Below, one piece after another: positions 40,337-52,153 of a stretch of 64,000 nucleotides of DNA; within the stretch, counting starts at the first letter, position 1; every line of letters starts with the position of its first letter. The notes beneath the pieces are model-generated. The model saw nothing but the letters and a program-made list of their open reading frames with translations, was not told where the DNA came from and made no database searches. The position numbers and the translations under genes are program-made. Source of the DNA: Galbula dea (Eukaryota > Chordata > Aves > Piciformes > Galbulidae). The DNA lies in NCBI GenBank assembly GCA_013399015.1, contig VWZX01004704.1, positions 186,001-250,000 on the forward strand, written 5' to 3'.

Positions 40337-40531
40337 CTTTTGTTCTTCTCTTTCTGTTGCGTTTTGACACTTCTCAATCTTCCACTGTCGCATGAAATCA
40401 CGCAGATATCCAAAGAGAGTGAGAACACCATAGCCTACGTAAGTCAGCACAGCAACCAGCATTGGTGTTTCTTCAAAAGCTTCATTAAAAGGCCTTTTGT
40501 ATAATCCTCCATTATGCACAATGTGATTTAT
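40337..40531 (-). CDS. SPTLC2: SPTLC2 exon 2, residues 43-107, membrane segment
   Basis: The exon is flanked by acceptor ttcctgtag and donor GTAGCC, phase 0 at both ends. It carries the SPTLC2 signature NGGLYKRPFNEAFEETP. After it comes a hydrophobic stretch of about 20 residues (roughly 66-85, VAVLTYVGYGVLTLFGYL) that forms the single N-terminal transmembrane helix anchoring the subunit in the ER. The basic RQWKIEKC and the acidic EREEQK follow. The human equivalent differs at only a few positions. A CR1 repeat begins only 30 bases into the following intron. Confidence 0.97.
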
Positions 40532-43420
40532 CTACAGGAAAAATTTAAAGAAAGGCAGTTAAGATACACTTTCAAGAAATGACAGATAAGCATTTCAGAG
40601 TAGTCCCTGGCCCTCCGATCAGCTAACTACTGCAGCCCTCTGCCCAGCTCAAAGTACTTACAGCTAGTTTCAGCCATTACTGATAAATACTGTCAGTTTC
40701 CATATCGGAGGCTACCAACTTGTTCATATAACCAAAGTGGCAGTTACCAATTTAGTGCAGTTTAATCTAACATCTTATTAAAGTTCTTTAGTTTGCAAAG
40801 CTACATAGAAAGCATTACTTTCATCCAGGCCAACCAAAATGAAAATTTGCTTTCCCCCTTCACCAAGAACTAGATAGGCACAAATAACAGAACAGTAAGG
40901 TTTCCCAAGCTCAAAAGAGAGAAAAAAAAAATCAATAGTTTTATTAATCTTAATGTATTCTCAGGATTATAGGAATTGAGAACTAATGGGAAAATATCAA
41001 AGTAAGACTCAACTTTGAAGTGTATGTTACTGTAACAAAACAAGCATAATCTATGTGTCTCCATAGCCATTAGCCTAAAGATGCTGATGTAAACACTGCA
41101 CTCATTCCTGAGGTGGACATGACACCACAAACAAAAAAGTCATTGTATACAGTCTCAACACTGCATATATGTCAGCACACAGAACAAAGCAAGGCTTTCT
41201 ACATAAAATCCACCCTGAAAGTCATCTTGCTACTTACATACCATCTCCTGAAGATAAGAGCCTGACTAGTTGCACAATACATGTGAGTGTTCATCTCAAG
41301 TTTGATTACTGTAATACATAATGTTTGTGACTATTCCAGAAAAACTTCACAGCTACAAGGAAAGGGCTCACTCTGCATAACACTAGGGGGAAAAACATAA
41401 TGGTATTAAGCAGACTACCTGTTCTAAGAATTCTCAGATTTCAAAAGTTGATGCATCAAAACATAGCAGTTTGCATCTAATGGCTGGGTTTCTATCTGTA
41501 TTCCTCAAAGGTATAGAATAGCTACCCTATAATAGAACAGCTATGTGTGAAAGAACACTCTCCAAAACATAAATTCTCTACGTGTAGCATTAAAGGTGAT
41601 AAGTCTTACTCCTTGCAGAAGATATTTATTTTTGACAGTACTCCTAGGCTTAGGAAAATTACAGCTTGTTAGGTAATCTAAACAGACGAAGATTGCCAGA
41701 TATTTCTGTAACTCTCTGGCATCCAAATATATTCTGAAGGATTTTGCTAGATGCACAAGTGAGCAGCAAGAAGGAGGAAACCAATATGATATTTTTCAAT
41801 AAATGCCTATAATGCCACACTGAAAAGAGTGCTAGGACAAGGATGCATCTAGGATGTTGCTCAAATGTCTCTGGACTGTACTCGGATTACAGTTTAGAGT
41901 CAGAAATAATAAGAAATGTATTTTCTAAAATATTCTAATCAAAGAAACAACATCTAGGAAAGAGTCTAATCCAAAAAAAAAAAAAGGGAAAAGAGCAAAT
42001 AATTAATAAGGAGTGAGAGCCAGCAGACAGAATAAACCTACTTACCTGTGGCACTCATACTATCATGTGGGAAAGGAAGCCAGATGTACTAACCTCTGCA
42101 ACAGCTAGATGCATCAATAAAGACACACACACTTGCTGGCCTCGTCACACATTCCATTATTATGGCTTTGAGGCCAGGTTAATTATTGAAGCTATTCTGA
42201 AAACATACTACATACTGTGGTGGCTTCAGTTAGAAAATTACCATGCTTTAGAACAGAAGCAGGAACACTTGCTTACCACACTGCATCTCAGACAATGGCA
42301 ATTTATATTTCAACATAGACCACAGATTCATATACTGTTTTCTTCAGGAACAGTGTCAGCCAAAGGAACTGCCCCTGCCCCACTCACTCCCACTCTACAT
42401 CATTTGCATAATTCGCTGGCTTGCACATGTAAGGCTAATCTGATATTCAGCACAGCATCCCTCCAACACTGAAATGATCCATGTTGGAAATATAATGGTA
42501 TGCAGAAGGTTATTTATCAGATGCTAACAATCTTCACAGCATCTTTCCACAAACTCATTGGATAGATCTCAGCAAACAAAAAACAGCAGCTGTTGGGGAG
42601 ACAGGACAGGCAACATGGCAATGAACAGACTCTGTGAGCCAATGCTGCAGAGGAAAAAACATGAAAGCTTTATCTTCTCTATTACTCTTGAGATTGCTTA
42701 ACTGTATCACTGTGGCTCCAATTCACGGAACCATAGAATTTTATTGCATCCAGATCTAAAAAAGAACATGTTTCAAAGCTCCAACTACTACAGTTTCACA
42801 CCATGATGAATTAAAGTAGAATTTTGCGTCCCCACACTTACAGACCAGGCTGTGAATAGCAGCTATTTGGGAGCAGGCACACGACATACTTGCTACCTGT
42901 GGCTGATTACTACTATGTGATTTCTAGGTAAGTAGACAGAAAATCGGTAGTGACTACCTTGTAAATTACCTAGCAGCTAATAGGGATCACATAAAAGCTT
43001 TTAATTCCCGTTTTCCGCAGGTAACTAGAAGCACATCTGGAAGAAATGAAAGGCTACAATCTAAGAGTATGGATCTAAGATTACTCAATACCAAAAAATA
43101 GCTACTGGAAAAAACTCCAAAATACAACAAAGCCAAACCTGCACATCATTCTAATTAGAATAAAAGCATACCATTTTTTCCCAGGTCCTTAGAGGTACCT
43201 TCGCTTGTGACAAATACTAAAGCCAAGCAAGTTATTCCACATGTCAAAACCAGCCAGTATTTCACTGAGAAAGGCCCCACGCTTATACATCCTTGTACTT
43301 CCATGTCAGCTGCCACATCAGCTGAGAAGTTTCTATGTCGTCCTACGTGAATTAAACATTAAAGAAACACTCTGAATGCAATTCCATGGACTTTTCATGA
43401 AGCATACGATGACTATAAAT

Positions 43421-43511
43421 ACATTCTAGAATCGCACACATTTTAGATACAAGCCACATTTTACATACAAGCCTATTCTAGAATAGCCACATTTGCGATA
43501 CAAGCCTATTC
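43421..43511 (+). repeat. Imperfect short tandem repeat
   Basis: The motif cacatttNNNatacaagcc starts at 43437, 43455 and 43488, and attctagaat occurs at 43423 and again near 43474. Copies are spaced 18 and 33 bases apart, so the array is a composite rather than a regular satellite. Confidence 0.65.
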
Positions 43512-46500
43512 TTTTTACCTAGACCGCCTTACAATTCTGCACATTAGCCTTCAAATGAAAACTTACATGCCCCAAGCTCCAAGCCTGCTACCAAAGAGCA
43601 GCAAGTTCAGTTCCAGAGACCAGGAAAGAAGGTGACTACAGCTTAGTGATTAATTTCTTTTCCTGGGATGAGAAGCAAAGAAAACCAAAAACAAGCATGC
43701 AAGAGTAAGAGTTTTATGGTTTCAACAAGTGTTAAAGTAAGCCATGACCTTTGAACTACAATATACTCTGCACATCTAAGTGGAGACTACCAAGAAAAGT
43801 CGGGTTCATTCACCTAAGCATATGGTTCTAAAAAGCAAGCATTTTCTCACATACATTTCTCTCTCCTGTACTACCCAGACTGCACATACACAGAAGAAAC
43901 TCAACTGCAAGAGGAAAATCAGAGGGCACGACGCAGCTGGTTACAGAAAGCAGCAAGGAGGTAGAATTGTGAATCAGGTAATGCCTGTGTTGTGCCAAGC
44001 TCTTAGGGAAACAAACCACATAAATCAGTATTGTAACAGTTACTGAGCCGCAGCATCACACAGCTACAGCTAGAAAGGACTGCATTAATCTAAACAGAAC
44101 ACATCAAGGAGTCAAATTATAGTAATCTTTCCAGTCTGGTAACAAAGTCCCAACTCACAAGACATTACAATTCAAAATTTACTTCAGACTGAGTTCATTC
44201 TGCAAATTAGAAACATTATAGTGCGATAACATGTCTAATACAGGCAGAGGATGGGATTGTGGATATATGCACATGCAGCACAGGCACACCCAACCTCATG
44301 TTCTTTCCCCACTACTGCACAAAGTTACACTTCAAAGACCATTTGTCCTCCAGATAGCATCAGATCTTGCAGTGCCTTAAGGTCAGGTACCATGAGAACA
44401 AGACTCCAACTCCACAGACAGAAAGTGTATTTCCACCTACCCCCAGTTACTCAAACTCTTTCACGACATATAAGGAAAACAACTCACCTAATACCCTTTT
44501 TGCAGTTACCTTAGTTCGATTACAGGTCATTCAGTATTATGGACAGAACAGTGTGATCTACACAAAACCAGTTCTCACTTAAGGTATCTCACTGAGCATA
44601 AATTCACACTAGAATGTACGCAATCACACGCTTTATTGATTGTAGCCTCCACTATCCTACTAGATGTGAAGATGACTCCCTTCTCAGAGCATTACAAAAA
44701 ACTGCAATTCATAATCAGCAGTTAGCAGTAAACTTGCTTTTACTAGCAGCCTTCACCATTTTCCATTTTCTGTATTTGGACAGTAGGATCTTCAGAGAAG
44801 GACCACCACACCTCACCCTGTCATAGACTTCAAAATAAGGTAAAATGAAACCAGAAAACAGGTACGGATTTTAGTGTTTACTGTTTTAAGTGTTTAGTTT
44901 GGGTGCTTTCACTGCCAGCCCCCAAAACAGGTCATGGATGAGGCAGGCATTATTTTGCATCTGTCCTTCTTTTCATTAAAAATGTATTTCTCAAAACCAA
45001 TGGGTAAACCGGTTTTCAGTATATTTCCTTTACTTGTGTCAGCAGACAACTTGGATAAGAACATACCCTAAACAAAGTCAGCATGGCAGAAATACATAGA
45101 TGTGAAGGAGTGTACAAGAAGCCAAACACTCACCTGAAGGGTATCACACAACTTTCAAAAAAGCATTAGAGAAGACGTTTTGCAAGAAGACAAAAGCCAT
45201 GCTTAAACACAGGAACATTTGCAGACCCTACTGTAAACAACACATAGTATTTATCTCAAGAATCTGGCTACACACCTTGCATAGCAGGCACATACTTTAG
45301 GGAAGGAAGATCCTACAGCACAGAGTAAGAGAGAACTACAAAATAACAAGCTATTCTGTTACCCCAAGAAAACCCTAACATACTATTAAAAAGGCTGTTT
45401 CAGCCAGGAAGAACAAAGTCAGATAAAACTGGCAGCCTTTATACAAACACCTTATAAGGCTTATTTATGGTAGAACACAACTTGGCTAAATTCTTACTAA
45501 ATTCAGTAGCTTCTTGTTGCCACATACCACAGAAATTTTACTAGCAGCTATGCAGCTTCTTTCTTTGTTTTCTTTAAGTTTCATCATTTTGTTTTTTTAA
45601 AGAAACATAATGTAGAAGATCACTTCCATGAGTTGCTTGCTTTTTAGTTAAAGATTCCTACCAACTATAGGGAACAAAATGGAAATATATCTCCGCTCTA
45701 GGGTGTACTTGCCACATCTACACAAACAGTATAAACCTTTGTTGAGGTGTTGTTTGGGTTCCTTTTTTTCCTCCCCCCTTTTGGCAAGTGAATGATGCAA
45801 TTATGTTTGGCTTTTTTTTGCTGTTATACAATAAAGACTCCCAAAGACAGCACAAAGCTGCAGTGGTTCACGAACAAACCAATCTCTAGGCTCTTGGATA
45901 CATCTGGAAGCATTCCTATCATGCTTCAGAATTCACTCTCCCTTATTTTACAGACATTAAGCCCCATTACTGCCTAAACTTTTCAACTCCTGTTTTCTCA
46001 GCTCTTAAGTACTCTTCAAGACTATACTTTTCAACTAAAAATGGTTCTTTTTCTAGGACTGATTTCTCAATGAAGGCAAAAAAAAAAATGGAAACCTCAT
46101 TGAAGTTGGGCCAGGAAGTTGGAAGGCTTATTACCAGCTAAATTTGAAATAATAGTCCCAATAGAATTGGAAGATTTTAACACTTTCTCCAATCTGACTT
46201 CTCAGTAGAACATACTCAAATCTAAGAGAAGCCAATCATGTCAACAGCTACCATTGGTGCTCATTTTCATATTAGTAGAGACAAACAAATTCTCAACAAG
46301 TAAAACACTGGCACTACATTTACTAATTTAACATGATGGCCTTAAATATTCATTTAGCTAGATAAAACATTGTGCACCCATTCCACGCACAATGGCTTAT
46401 AGCCTTTTATCATTGAATTTGGAATTAGAAAAGTATCCTCATGTACAGGTACACTTTTTCAGAAATGAAGAGTTTTGTCAATTAAAACCTCTGAAGGAGA

Positions 46501-46741
46501 TGGAAGTCTTTTCTAGGTCAGCCTATTTTCTACTCACTTCAGTTTTACATTACTGGCACAATAAACGGAGTCAATAAAAAAGTCAAGCAAGAAGCAGAAA
46601 GTAATAATTTCTTTCCTCAGGTCTGATGCAAGCTTCAGGGTACATGCTACAGGCCCTAAGGCACACATTTTTACAAGGGTTCAAGGATTAAATGCCAGTG
46701 TCTAAACCTAGGCAAACTCTCCTGCAACCCATGCATCTCTG

Positions 46742-47230
46742 TAACCACAGAATAATCAAGGTTGGAAGGGACCTCCAGCGGTCATCACATCTAACCCCAG
46801 GCTCAAAGAAGGCCTAATTACAGTAGGCTGCAAAGGTTGTTTTCAGTGTAGCCTTGAACAGCTCCAAGGATGAATGCTCCACAACTTCTCTGGGCAACTT
46901 CTTCCAATATTTTACAATCCTCATGGAAAAATTATTTTCCTTAAATGTAATAAAAATTTGCCGGTCTTCCAGATTACATCCGTTGCCTCTAACCCTACTG
47001 CCAGACACTTCCAAGGGCTCCATCCTCTTTATATCCTCTAGTCAGCCAGTCCTTCTAAGGTTAAGTAAGCCCAGTTCTCTCAACCTCTTCTCATAACTCA
47101 GGTGCTCCAGCCTCTTCTGCTTCTTGGGGACTCTCCACTGGATTCACAGACTCATATGGCTACGTCAGCATATTTCTGAGGAGCTCAGTATACTGGAGAC
47201 AGTAATCAAGATGTTTCTCACAAATGGCGA
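46742..47230 (-). mobile_element. CR1 LINE fragment with end of the reverse-transcriptase ORF
   Basis: It starts with the inverted CR1 tail (aatcaaggttggaagggacc) and extends leftward in element terms into coding sequence. The minus strand encodes LPREVVEHSSLELFK, the CR1 ORF2 C-terminal motif. CR1-like sequence (cagttctctcaacctcttct) continues to about 47230. It lies in SPTLC2 intron 1. Confidence 0.9.
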
Positions 47231-48711
47231 TCACATCTTCATGAGTAAGTTAATGGAATTTTGTTCCTTAGGATAATTTTTTTTCTTTTTATCAGAAATA
47301 TTTGCATTTTAAATTCGCATACAAATGTGAAAAAAATTACCACAATTCTGTACTCAAATTCCTTTCTATACCAGCAGATAGGGCAGTTATCTTAACCTAA
47401 CTACACATGAAACAAGAGCCTATTCACATCACTGCTACTACTAACTCACTGTAACGAGAAAAACTTGCAGTATTTGTCGCACTCATCTTCGTAAGCATGC
47501 TCTCTCCAAAGAGGTTACACTAACCTGAATTCTATCAAAAACACCTACAAAATCAAGATGAAGCCATCATTCCCCTGAATTCTAAAGCATCTCCTGAGCC
47601 TACAAGCTGTATGACTGCTTTCTCTAAAAAAGCCAAACACAAATCAGAGGACCACATAAGTTGCTTTTAGCATGTACACATTAAAGCTTTGGGAAAAAAA
47701 AAAAATCTACGCTATTTTAATAGCTGTAAGAATTCAAGACTTGTGATAGTTTAAATGAATGCAAATCCCACAGACCTCCCACTCCCTTCAACAAAACTAC
47801 TTGTCTTCCTGAGGAAGTAGTATGAGATCTTGTTTACAAACGCAGGAATGCAGCAAGATATCTGGAGATTGCGAGAGTATGGCACTTGAAGACCTTCTAG
47901 AAACACCAGGGAAATTAAAATTTGTTTATATAATTCCAGCTCCTATCTAACTGACTTGGAGATACTGGGCACAACAGAAATTAAGAACTTAGTATCTAAA
48001 CCCTACATTTTATCAATTTTTAAATTTTTTTTACTCTGAGATTATTTCTTCTTCAACTTCTACGATCCTAACAGAGCCATTCTAAGGCAAGAAGATAAAC
48101 TAAAGATTCCAAAAAAACACATTACTAAAAATTTGTTCATAATAATAGGTATATTCCAATAAGTTATCATGGAAAATGAGGGCACCTTGTCCCACTAAAT
48201 ACATCCCAATCTCCCTATTTTAAGCAATACATTTTTTTTTCAGATGTAGTATTCAAAACTCACTAGTCACTTGCTTTAGAGAAAAACACTCCAATAGAGT
48301 GTTTTAAACATTCCAGTTTAAAACTGCATTGCAGAAAGAGAAAGCAATTTTCCCTGCACTCTTTATTATTCCAACAAGTGTCCTGAGAGATCCTAAATAC
48401 CATTTTTCTACTGAACTCATAGCAACAGGAGGGATGACAATGGAGGATTTTTTCAAGCAGCTTTAGGCGTCCAAAGAAACACAACCTATTCTTTTCTGCT
48501 GAGAATGCCTTCATGAGAACTATTAAGCACCTTATAACACTGTAACACAAGCGTTTAGTGTTTTGCAGAGAAACAACTAGAAGTCTGAAAGCACAAAATA
48601 CACACATCACAGGGTGTTAATACAGCTAGATGGGAAGTGCTGCATCAACATTTAACTCCTGTGTAAAGGGAAGTCCCTACTCAAGGCCACTTGTACCCAT
48701 AGCCCTGCACA

Positions 48712-49245
48712 TCATATAATAGTTTAGGCTGGAAAGGACTTTTCAAGGTCACCTAGTCCAACACTCCCTGCAGTGAGCAGGGACACCTATAACTAGGTCA
48801 GGTTGCTCACAGCCCCAGACAACCTGACTTTGAACGTTTCCAGGGATGAGCGGGGCATCTACCACCTCTCTGGGCAACCTCTTCAGCGTTTCACCAACCT
48901 CAATGTAATTTTTTTTTATTATATCTTGTCTAAATCTACCCTTTTTTAGTTTAAAACCATTTTGCCTTGTCTTATCACTACAGGTCCTAGTAATAATTTA
49001 TAATAATCTTTTTTATAAGGCCCCTTTAAGTACTAGAAGGCTGCAATAAGGTCTCCATGAAGCCTTCTCTGCTCCAGGCTAAACAACCCCAATTCTCTCA
49101 GCCTGTCCTCATGGGAGAGGTGTTTCAGCCCTCTGATCATTTTTGTGACCCTCCTAGGAAACCATTCCAACAGGTCCATGTCTTTCTTGTGCTGAGGGCT
49201 CCAGAGCTGGACACATACTCCAGGGGACAGCGGTGAAGAACAGTG
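48712..49245 (-). mobile_element. CR1 LINE fragment, longest in the window
   Basis: The inverted CR1 tail (tcaaggtcacctagtccaac) is followed by catctaccacctctctgggc, the agtttaaaaccattttgcct block, the gcctgtcctcatgggagagg block and a terminal agagctggacacatactcca. The fragment spans about 530 bases in intron 1, ending just before the CpG island. Confidence 0.93.
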
Positions 49246-49686
49246 CTAAAATAATTTCTTCTAAAGCACAGACCTATTATACTATAGCGAGGTTCAAGTT
49301 TAAAGCTCTGCTGCTAACAAGAGCCTTGCATTAAAGACATAGCAATGACTCGACGGCCACCCATTCCACCTAAAGCTACCAGCCTGGCGAACAAACACCC
49401 CCCAGGCGCGGTCCCCTGAGGAAGGCCCGTGACCGAGGCTCTGCCTTCCCTGCCCAAGCGAGGTCCCGGGGTGGGGGGGAAGGCACTAAGCTGACCCCCA
49501 CCTGCCAGCAAAGTTTTGCTGAACTCCCCAACAGCCACACCTCGATGTCTTCCTGGAGCCCGCTTGCCGTCACCGCGGCGGGGGGTGGAGAGAAGAGGGA
49601 TCGGCCGTAGGCGCCTCCGGGTCTCCATCCACCACCGCCCCAGTGCCGGCCCCGCCCGCCCGGCGGAGAACGCCTGCAGCACACAC

Positions 49687-49812
49687 CTGAGTGTCGGGAG
49701 GGGAGAGGCCGCGCACATAACCATTGCGGAGCGCGCCATGGCCCGCGCCGCTGCAGCCGTTAGCGCGGGGCTGGACAGCCAGCGCCGCCGCAGCCCGCTC
49801 GGGTCGCTCCAT
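49687..49812 (-). CDS. SPTLC2: SPTLC2 exon 1 (coding part), residues 1-42
   Basis: This exon encodes the cytosolic N-terminal tail, starting MERPERAAAALAVQPRANGC and containing RNGYVRG. Human SPTLC2 has the equivalents RANGC and RNGYVRS. The frame is open further upstream with other in-frame ATGs. The start at 49812 was chosen because MERPE aligns with the human MRPEP start and because its context is good (G at -3, G at +4). The exon ends with CAG followed by donor GTGTGT, phase 0. The polyalanine run and cysteine cluster of the human tail are absent, so the protein is two residues shorter than human up to the active site. The exon lies inside the CpG island. Confidence 0.9.
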
Positions 49813-49890
49813 CCCACCGGCTCTGGTCGGCTCCGCTGCGCTGCTCCCGCTCCACCGCCCCCGCCCAGCCGCACCGCACCGGAACCACGA
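49813..49890 (-). promoter_or_regulatory. SPTLC2: SPTLC2 5' UTR and proximal promoter with GC box
   Basis: Immediately upstream of the start codon the DNA is GC-rich. A GC box (GGGCGGGGGCGG on the minus strand) lies at about 49855-49866, and no TATA box is evident. The UTR probably starts between here and about 49900, but the start site cannot be fixed from sequence alone. Confidence 0.55.
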
Positions 49891-49903
49891 TCCGCCGCTT
49901 TCT

Positions 49904-50284
49904 CCAATCCCCGGCGGCGACGTCACGACCGGGGATGGGCTCCGCAATGACGCATCTACGGGCATGAGAGGCTGGCGGCAGAGGCCAGGGAAAGGGAAGG
50001 AGGTCCTGAGACGGGGCCCAATGAGAACCCCGCATGCCAATCAGATAGGAGGGGAAGGAGATGAAGGAAGAGACTTGCCCAATCGCAAAGCAGGAAGTTC
50101 GGAGGGAGGTGGAGCCAGAAGGTGAAATTTTCCAATCACTTTGGCAGCAATGGAACGGGGAGTGAAGGAAAGGAGATAATCTAGCCATTCACAGCGCGAA
50201 GTAGAGGGACGGGCACGAGTGAACAGTTAGGTTCGTCCAATAACAAGAGGGAGGTGCAGGACCGTGGCTGCAGCGACAGCCAAT
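49904..50284 (+). promoter_or_regulatory. Cluster of seven CCAAT boxes in one orientation
   Basis: CCAAT occurs on the plus strand at 49904-49908, 50018-50022, 50037-50041, 50079-50083, 50132-50136, 50237-50241 and 50280-50284. NF-Y binds CCAAT in either orientation and is typical of TATA-less CpG promoters, including bidirectional ones. Every copy reads forward for plus-strand transcription and reversed for SPTLC2. Binding is inferred, not shown. Confidence 0.6.
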
Positions 50285-50466
50285 GGGCAGGCCCGCGGGA
50301 CAGGCTGTGAGGCGGCGGCGCGTGAGGCGCGCCAAAAGCTGCGCGGTAGGGTAGATCCAGTCTGGCCTGGCTCGGCGCGGCCCGGCCCGGCCCACTGCGC
50401 TACGTAGCAATGGGCGCGTCACTTGGGCCCTACCCGGGCACAGGGGTGCGAGGACGCTGGCAAGTC

Positions 50467-50543
50467 TTCCCTTCCCCTTCCCGTTCCCCTTCCCGTTCCC
50501 CTTCCCGTTCCCGTTCCCCTTCCTCTTCCCCTCCCCTCCCCTG
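50467..50543. repeat. CCCTTCC/CCCGTT minisatellite, G-rich on the minus strand
   Basis: A pyrimidine-only tract is built from alternating cttccc and gttccc hexamers (about a 12-base unit), then cccctcccctcccc. The minus strand has more than ten runs of three or four G separated by short AA, AAC or AAG spacers, so it can form G-quadruplexes. It lies about 660-730 bases upstream of the SPTLC2 start codon. Confidence 0.85.
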
Positions 50544-50900
50544 TCTTCCGGGAAGGACTTGGTGCGTCCTTTAACTCCTTCCTTAAAGTGAGGGGACCGC
50601 GGAGCTGGGTGCTCCCTGGTGCTGCTTCTATTACGGCCAGTGGCCCTTCACTCGGGCCACTCCAGTCCCTGGAGAGAGGGCCAGGGTGGGATGAGGCATC
50701 CGGAAGCTTCACTGCTGCCGTCGCTGCTCCAAATTGTGGGAGCTTATGAATGGAATGGCTCCTTCTACACCCTGGGGGTTGCCCCAGGACACGCAGGCCT
50801 CAGACTGAGTCGTGATGGGCTGTGTGAAGGATAAAAGTAGCCCATCGCAAGGCAAGTCTGACGGGAGAACTCCTGTGTGAAACTCTGTTTGGCGTTTTAG

Positions 50901-51064
50901 GTCGACAGACTTAATTACTGTAATGCCCTTTCAAGCATGGGATCGACATCGGAGAGGTGTAGTCTTGGGCAAGTCCACCTGGGTAATAAAGGACCTGATG
51001 GGAAATGTTGCAGACAAGCTTCGGGCAGAGCTCAAGTCAATAGGATTTCAGTTTGGGCTTAAAG
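50901..51064 (+). other. Candidate exon A of an unrecognised plus-strand gene
   Basis: The segment has an acceptor (ggcgttttag) and a consensus donor (AAAG before GTAAGG). From an ATG at 50923 one frame stays open to the donor and reads MPFQAWDRHRRGVV, then DLMGNVADKLRAELKSIGFQ and FGLK, with an amphipathic helical look. A second frame is also open over most of the segment, which weakens the coding case. If it is a second exon, a non-coding first exon could end near a GTGAGG at 50588. I do not recognise the protein. Confidence 0.35.
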
Positions 51065-51781
51065 GTAAGGATATGCTTAGCTGGCTTGCTGAGCCACTCT
51101 CCTAACAGCCAGTCTGTTAACACTGTCTATAGCTGTCTTTAAAAGTTGTCATACATTTGGCTATGAATTGGGAGTATTTTCTGACAGGGTTTGGAGATAA
51201 ATAGTAGATATTATCACCTTAATTTGGATTACCAAACCACATAGACAACACCAGAGGAAAGGTGCTCTACAATCCACAAAGCATCTGTATTTGTACACTG
51301 TTAACACAACTTGTATACATCTTGATGAGGAAGTGGGAAAGGGAATGCATCCAGAGGTTTCTGAGTCACAGGAGTGTTAATTGGTAGAAAGGAAACAGCC
51401 TAACATGTTTAATCACGTGCTGAAGTGATAGAAGAGTATGACCTTTGATCTCTCCAGTGTAATTTAGAGGGAAGGGCTGTGCTGTTTCTTAGAATGTAAT
51501 TTGAAACAATCAGAACAAATCCCAGTTAACAGGATGGAAAGCCAACAGGTTTAAGCAGATGAATTTGAGAGAATGGTCTCATGCTTTTCTTTCTGATTTG
51601 CTACTATTGATAGTTATTTTTCAGTATTATAGTCACATCTTGGAGCCTCTGTCATCAATCTCATTGCATATTCAATATGGAGTTTCTAACAAAAATGTGT
51701 TAGCTTCTGTGAAAGACAGTAATTTTATTTCCCTCAAGAAGACTCCAGAGAGCTTCACAGCCTGGTTTTGCCTATCTGTAG

Positions 51782-51873
51782 GCAGCAGTATGTATCTAGT
51801 ATGCTTCATATCTCTGGATCACCTTTGGAAAAAAGAGCTTTTTATAATGAGGGACACAAACATAGGCTCAGGG
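51782..51873 (+). other. Candidate exon B of the plus-strand gene (weak)
   Basis: An acceptor preceded by a pyrimidine-rich tract (ttttgcctatctgtag) is followed by 92 bases open in the phase left by candidate exon A. It reads SSMYLVCFISLDHLWKKELF and then IMRDTNIGSG, ending at a non-ideal donor GTAACA. Another frame through the same DNA is open as well. The segment was included because it is the only one seen that links candidates A and C in phase. Confidence 0.2.
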
Positions 51874-52066
51874 GTAACATACACAGGTGGGGTGTGAGAC
51901 TTTGTTCCTATCCTTGCTGTCTGCAGCTGCTCCTGTATCTCAACAGCCACTAAATCAGGTATAGACTTGCCTGAGAAGCGTTCTTTCTTCAGCTGGTTTC
52001 GGTATGCGGTGAGACAGAGCTGTCAGCTAGGATGGGATGGGCTGTGTCCCCTCTCTCATGTTGCAG

Positions 52067-52153
52067 GATGGGAGCACAAGGGAAATCGATGTTGCTGGGA
52101 AGGATATAGTGATCAAAGCAGCTAACACTCTCATTCAACACTTAGTTGCTTTT
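52067..52153 (+). other. Candidate exon C of the plus-strand gene
   Basis: This has the best splice signals in the flank: a long pyrimidine tract with acceptor (cccctctctcatgttgcag) and donor GTAAGT. The 87 bases are 29 codons, phase 0 at both ends. Of the three frames I checked, only this one is free of stops: DGSTREIDVAGKDIVIKAAN, then TLIQHLVAF, a predicted helix. It looks like a genuine coding exon, but the family is not recognised. Confidence 0.45.

Larger units (their letters stand above)
40532..49686 (-). other. SPTLC2 intron 1
   Basis: It is 9155 bases long and contains an imperfect short repeat array at 43421-43511 and two long CR1 fragments (46742-47230, 48712-49245). The rest is A/T-rich. 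The left-over open frames show no family or splice support. Confidence 0.9.
1..49900 (-). other. SPTLC2: SPTLC2 gene locus, 3' end outside the window
   Basis: Nine minus-strand exons encode the first three quarters of serine palmitoyltransferase subunit 2. In the ER membrane this PLP-dependent subunit pairs with SPTLC1 and condenses L-serine with palmitoyl-CoA to 3-ketosphinganine, the first committed step of sphingolipid synthesis. Exon lengths from 5' to 3' are 126, 195, 155, 149, 125, 94, 106, 220 and 127 bases. All junctions are GT-AG and all phases agree. The family assignment rests on near-identity with human SPTLC2. The segment CQEAAAKVL followed by GAGVCSTRQE, and the N-terminal NGGLYKRPFNEAFEETP, fit SPTLC2 rather than the paralogue SPTLC3. 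I found no match in 1-19514 to the C-terminal block that in the family includes the GFPATP and ARFCLSAAHT motifs. The right-hand boundary (transcription start) is approximate. Confidence 0.95.
49400..50550. promoter_or_regulatory. CpG island at the SPTLC2 5' end
   Basis: GC content and CpG density rise sharply from about 49400 and fall back after about 50550, while both flanks are A/T-rich. The island contains exon 1, the GC box, an ACGTCA CRE-like half site at 49920-49925, several CCAAT boxes and the CG-rich stretch 50300-50400. Long overlapping open frames here on both strands are a by-product of high GC. Confidence 0.85.

Noticed and set aside
46814..47096. Open frames of 69 and 80 residues
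   Set aside because: They lie in a CR1 fragment. The minus frame carries the CR1 ORF2 C-terminal motif.
49314..50188. Several long overlapping open frames on both strands in the CpG island (up to 197 residues)
   Set aside because: High GC content removes stop codons. Only the frame of SPTLC2 exon 1 (49687-49812) has homology.
50423..50749. Plus-strand Pro/Leu/Val-rich frame of 108 residues
   Set aside because: Most of it is the hexamer minisatellite. It starts at a TTG, with a stop and no ATG just upstream.
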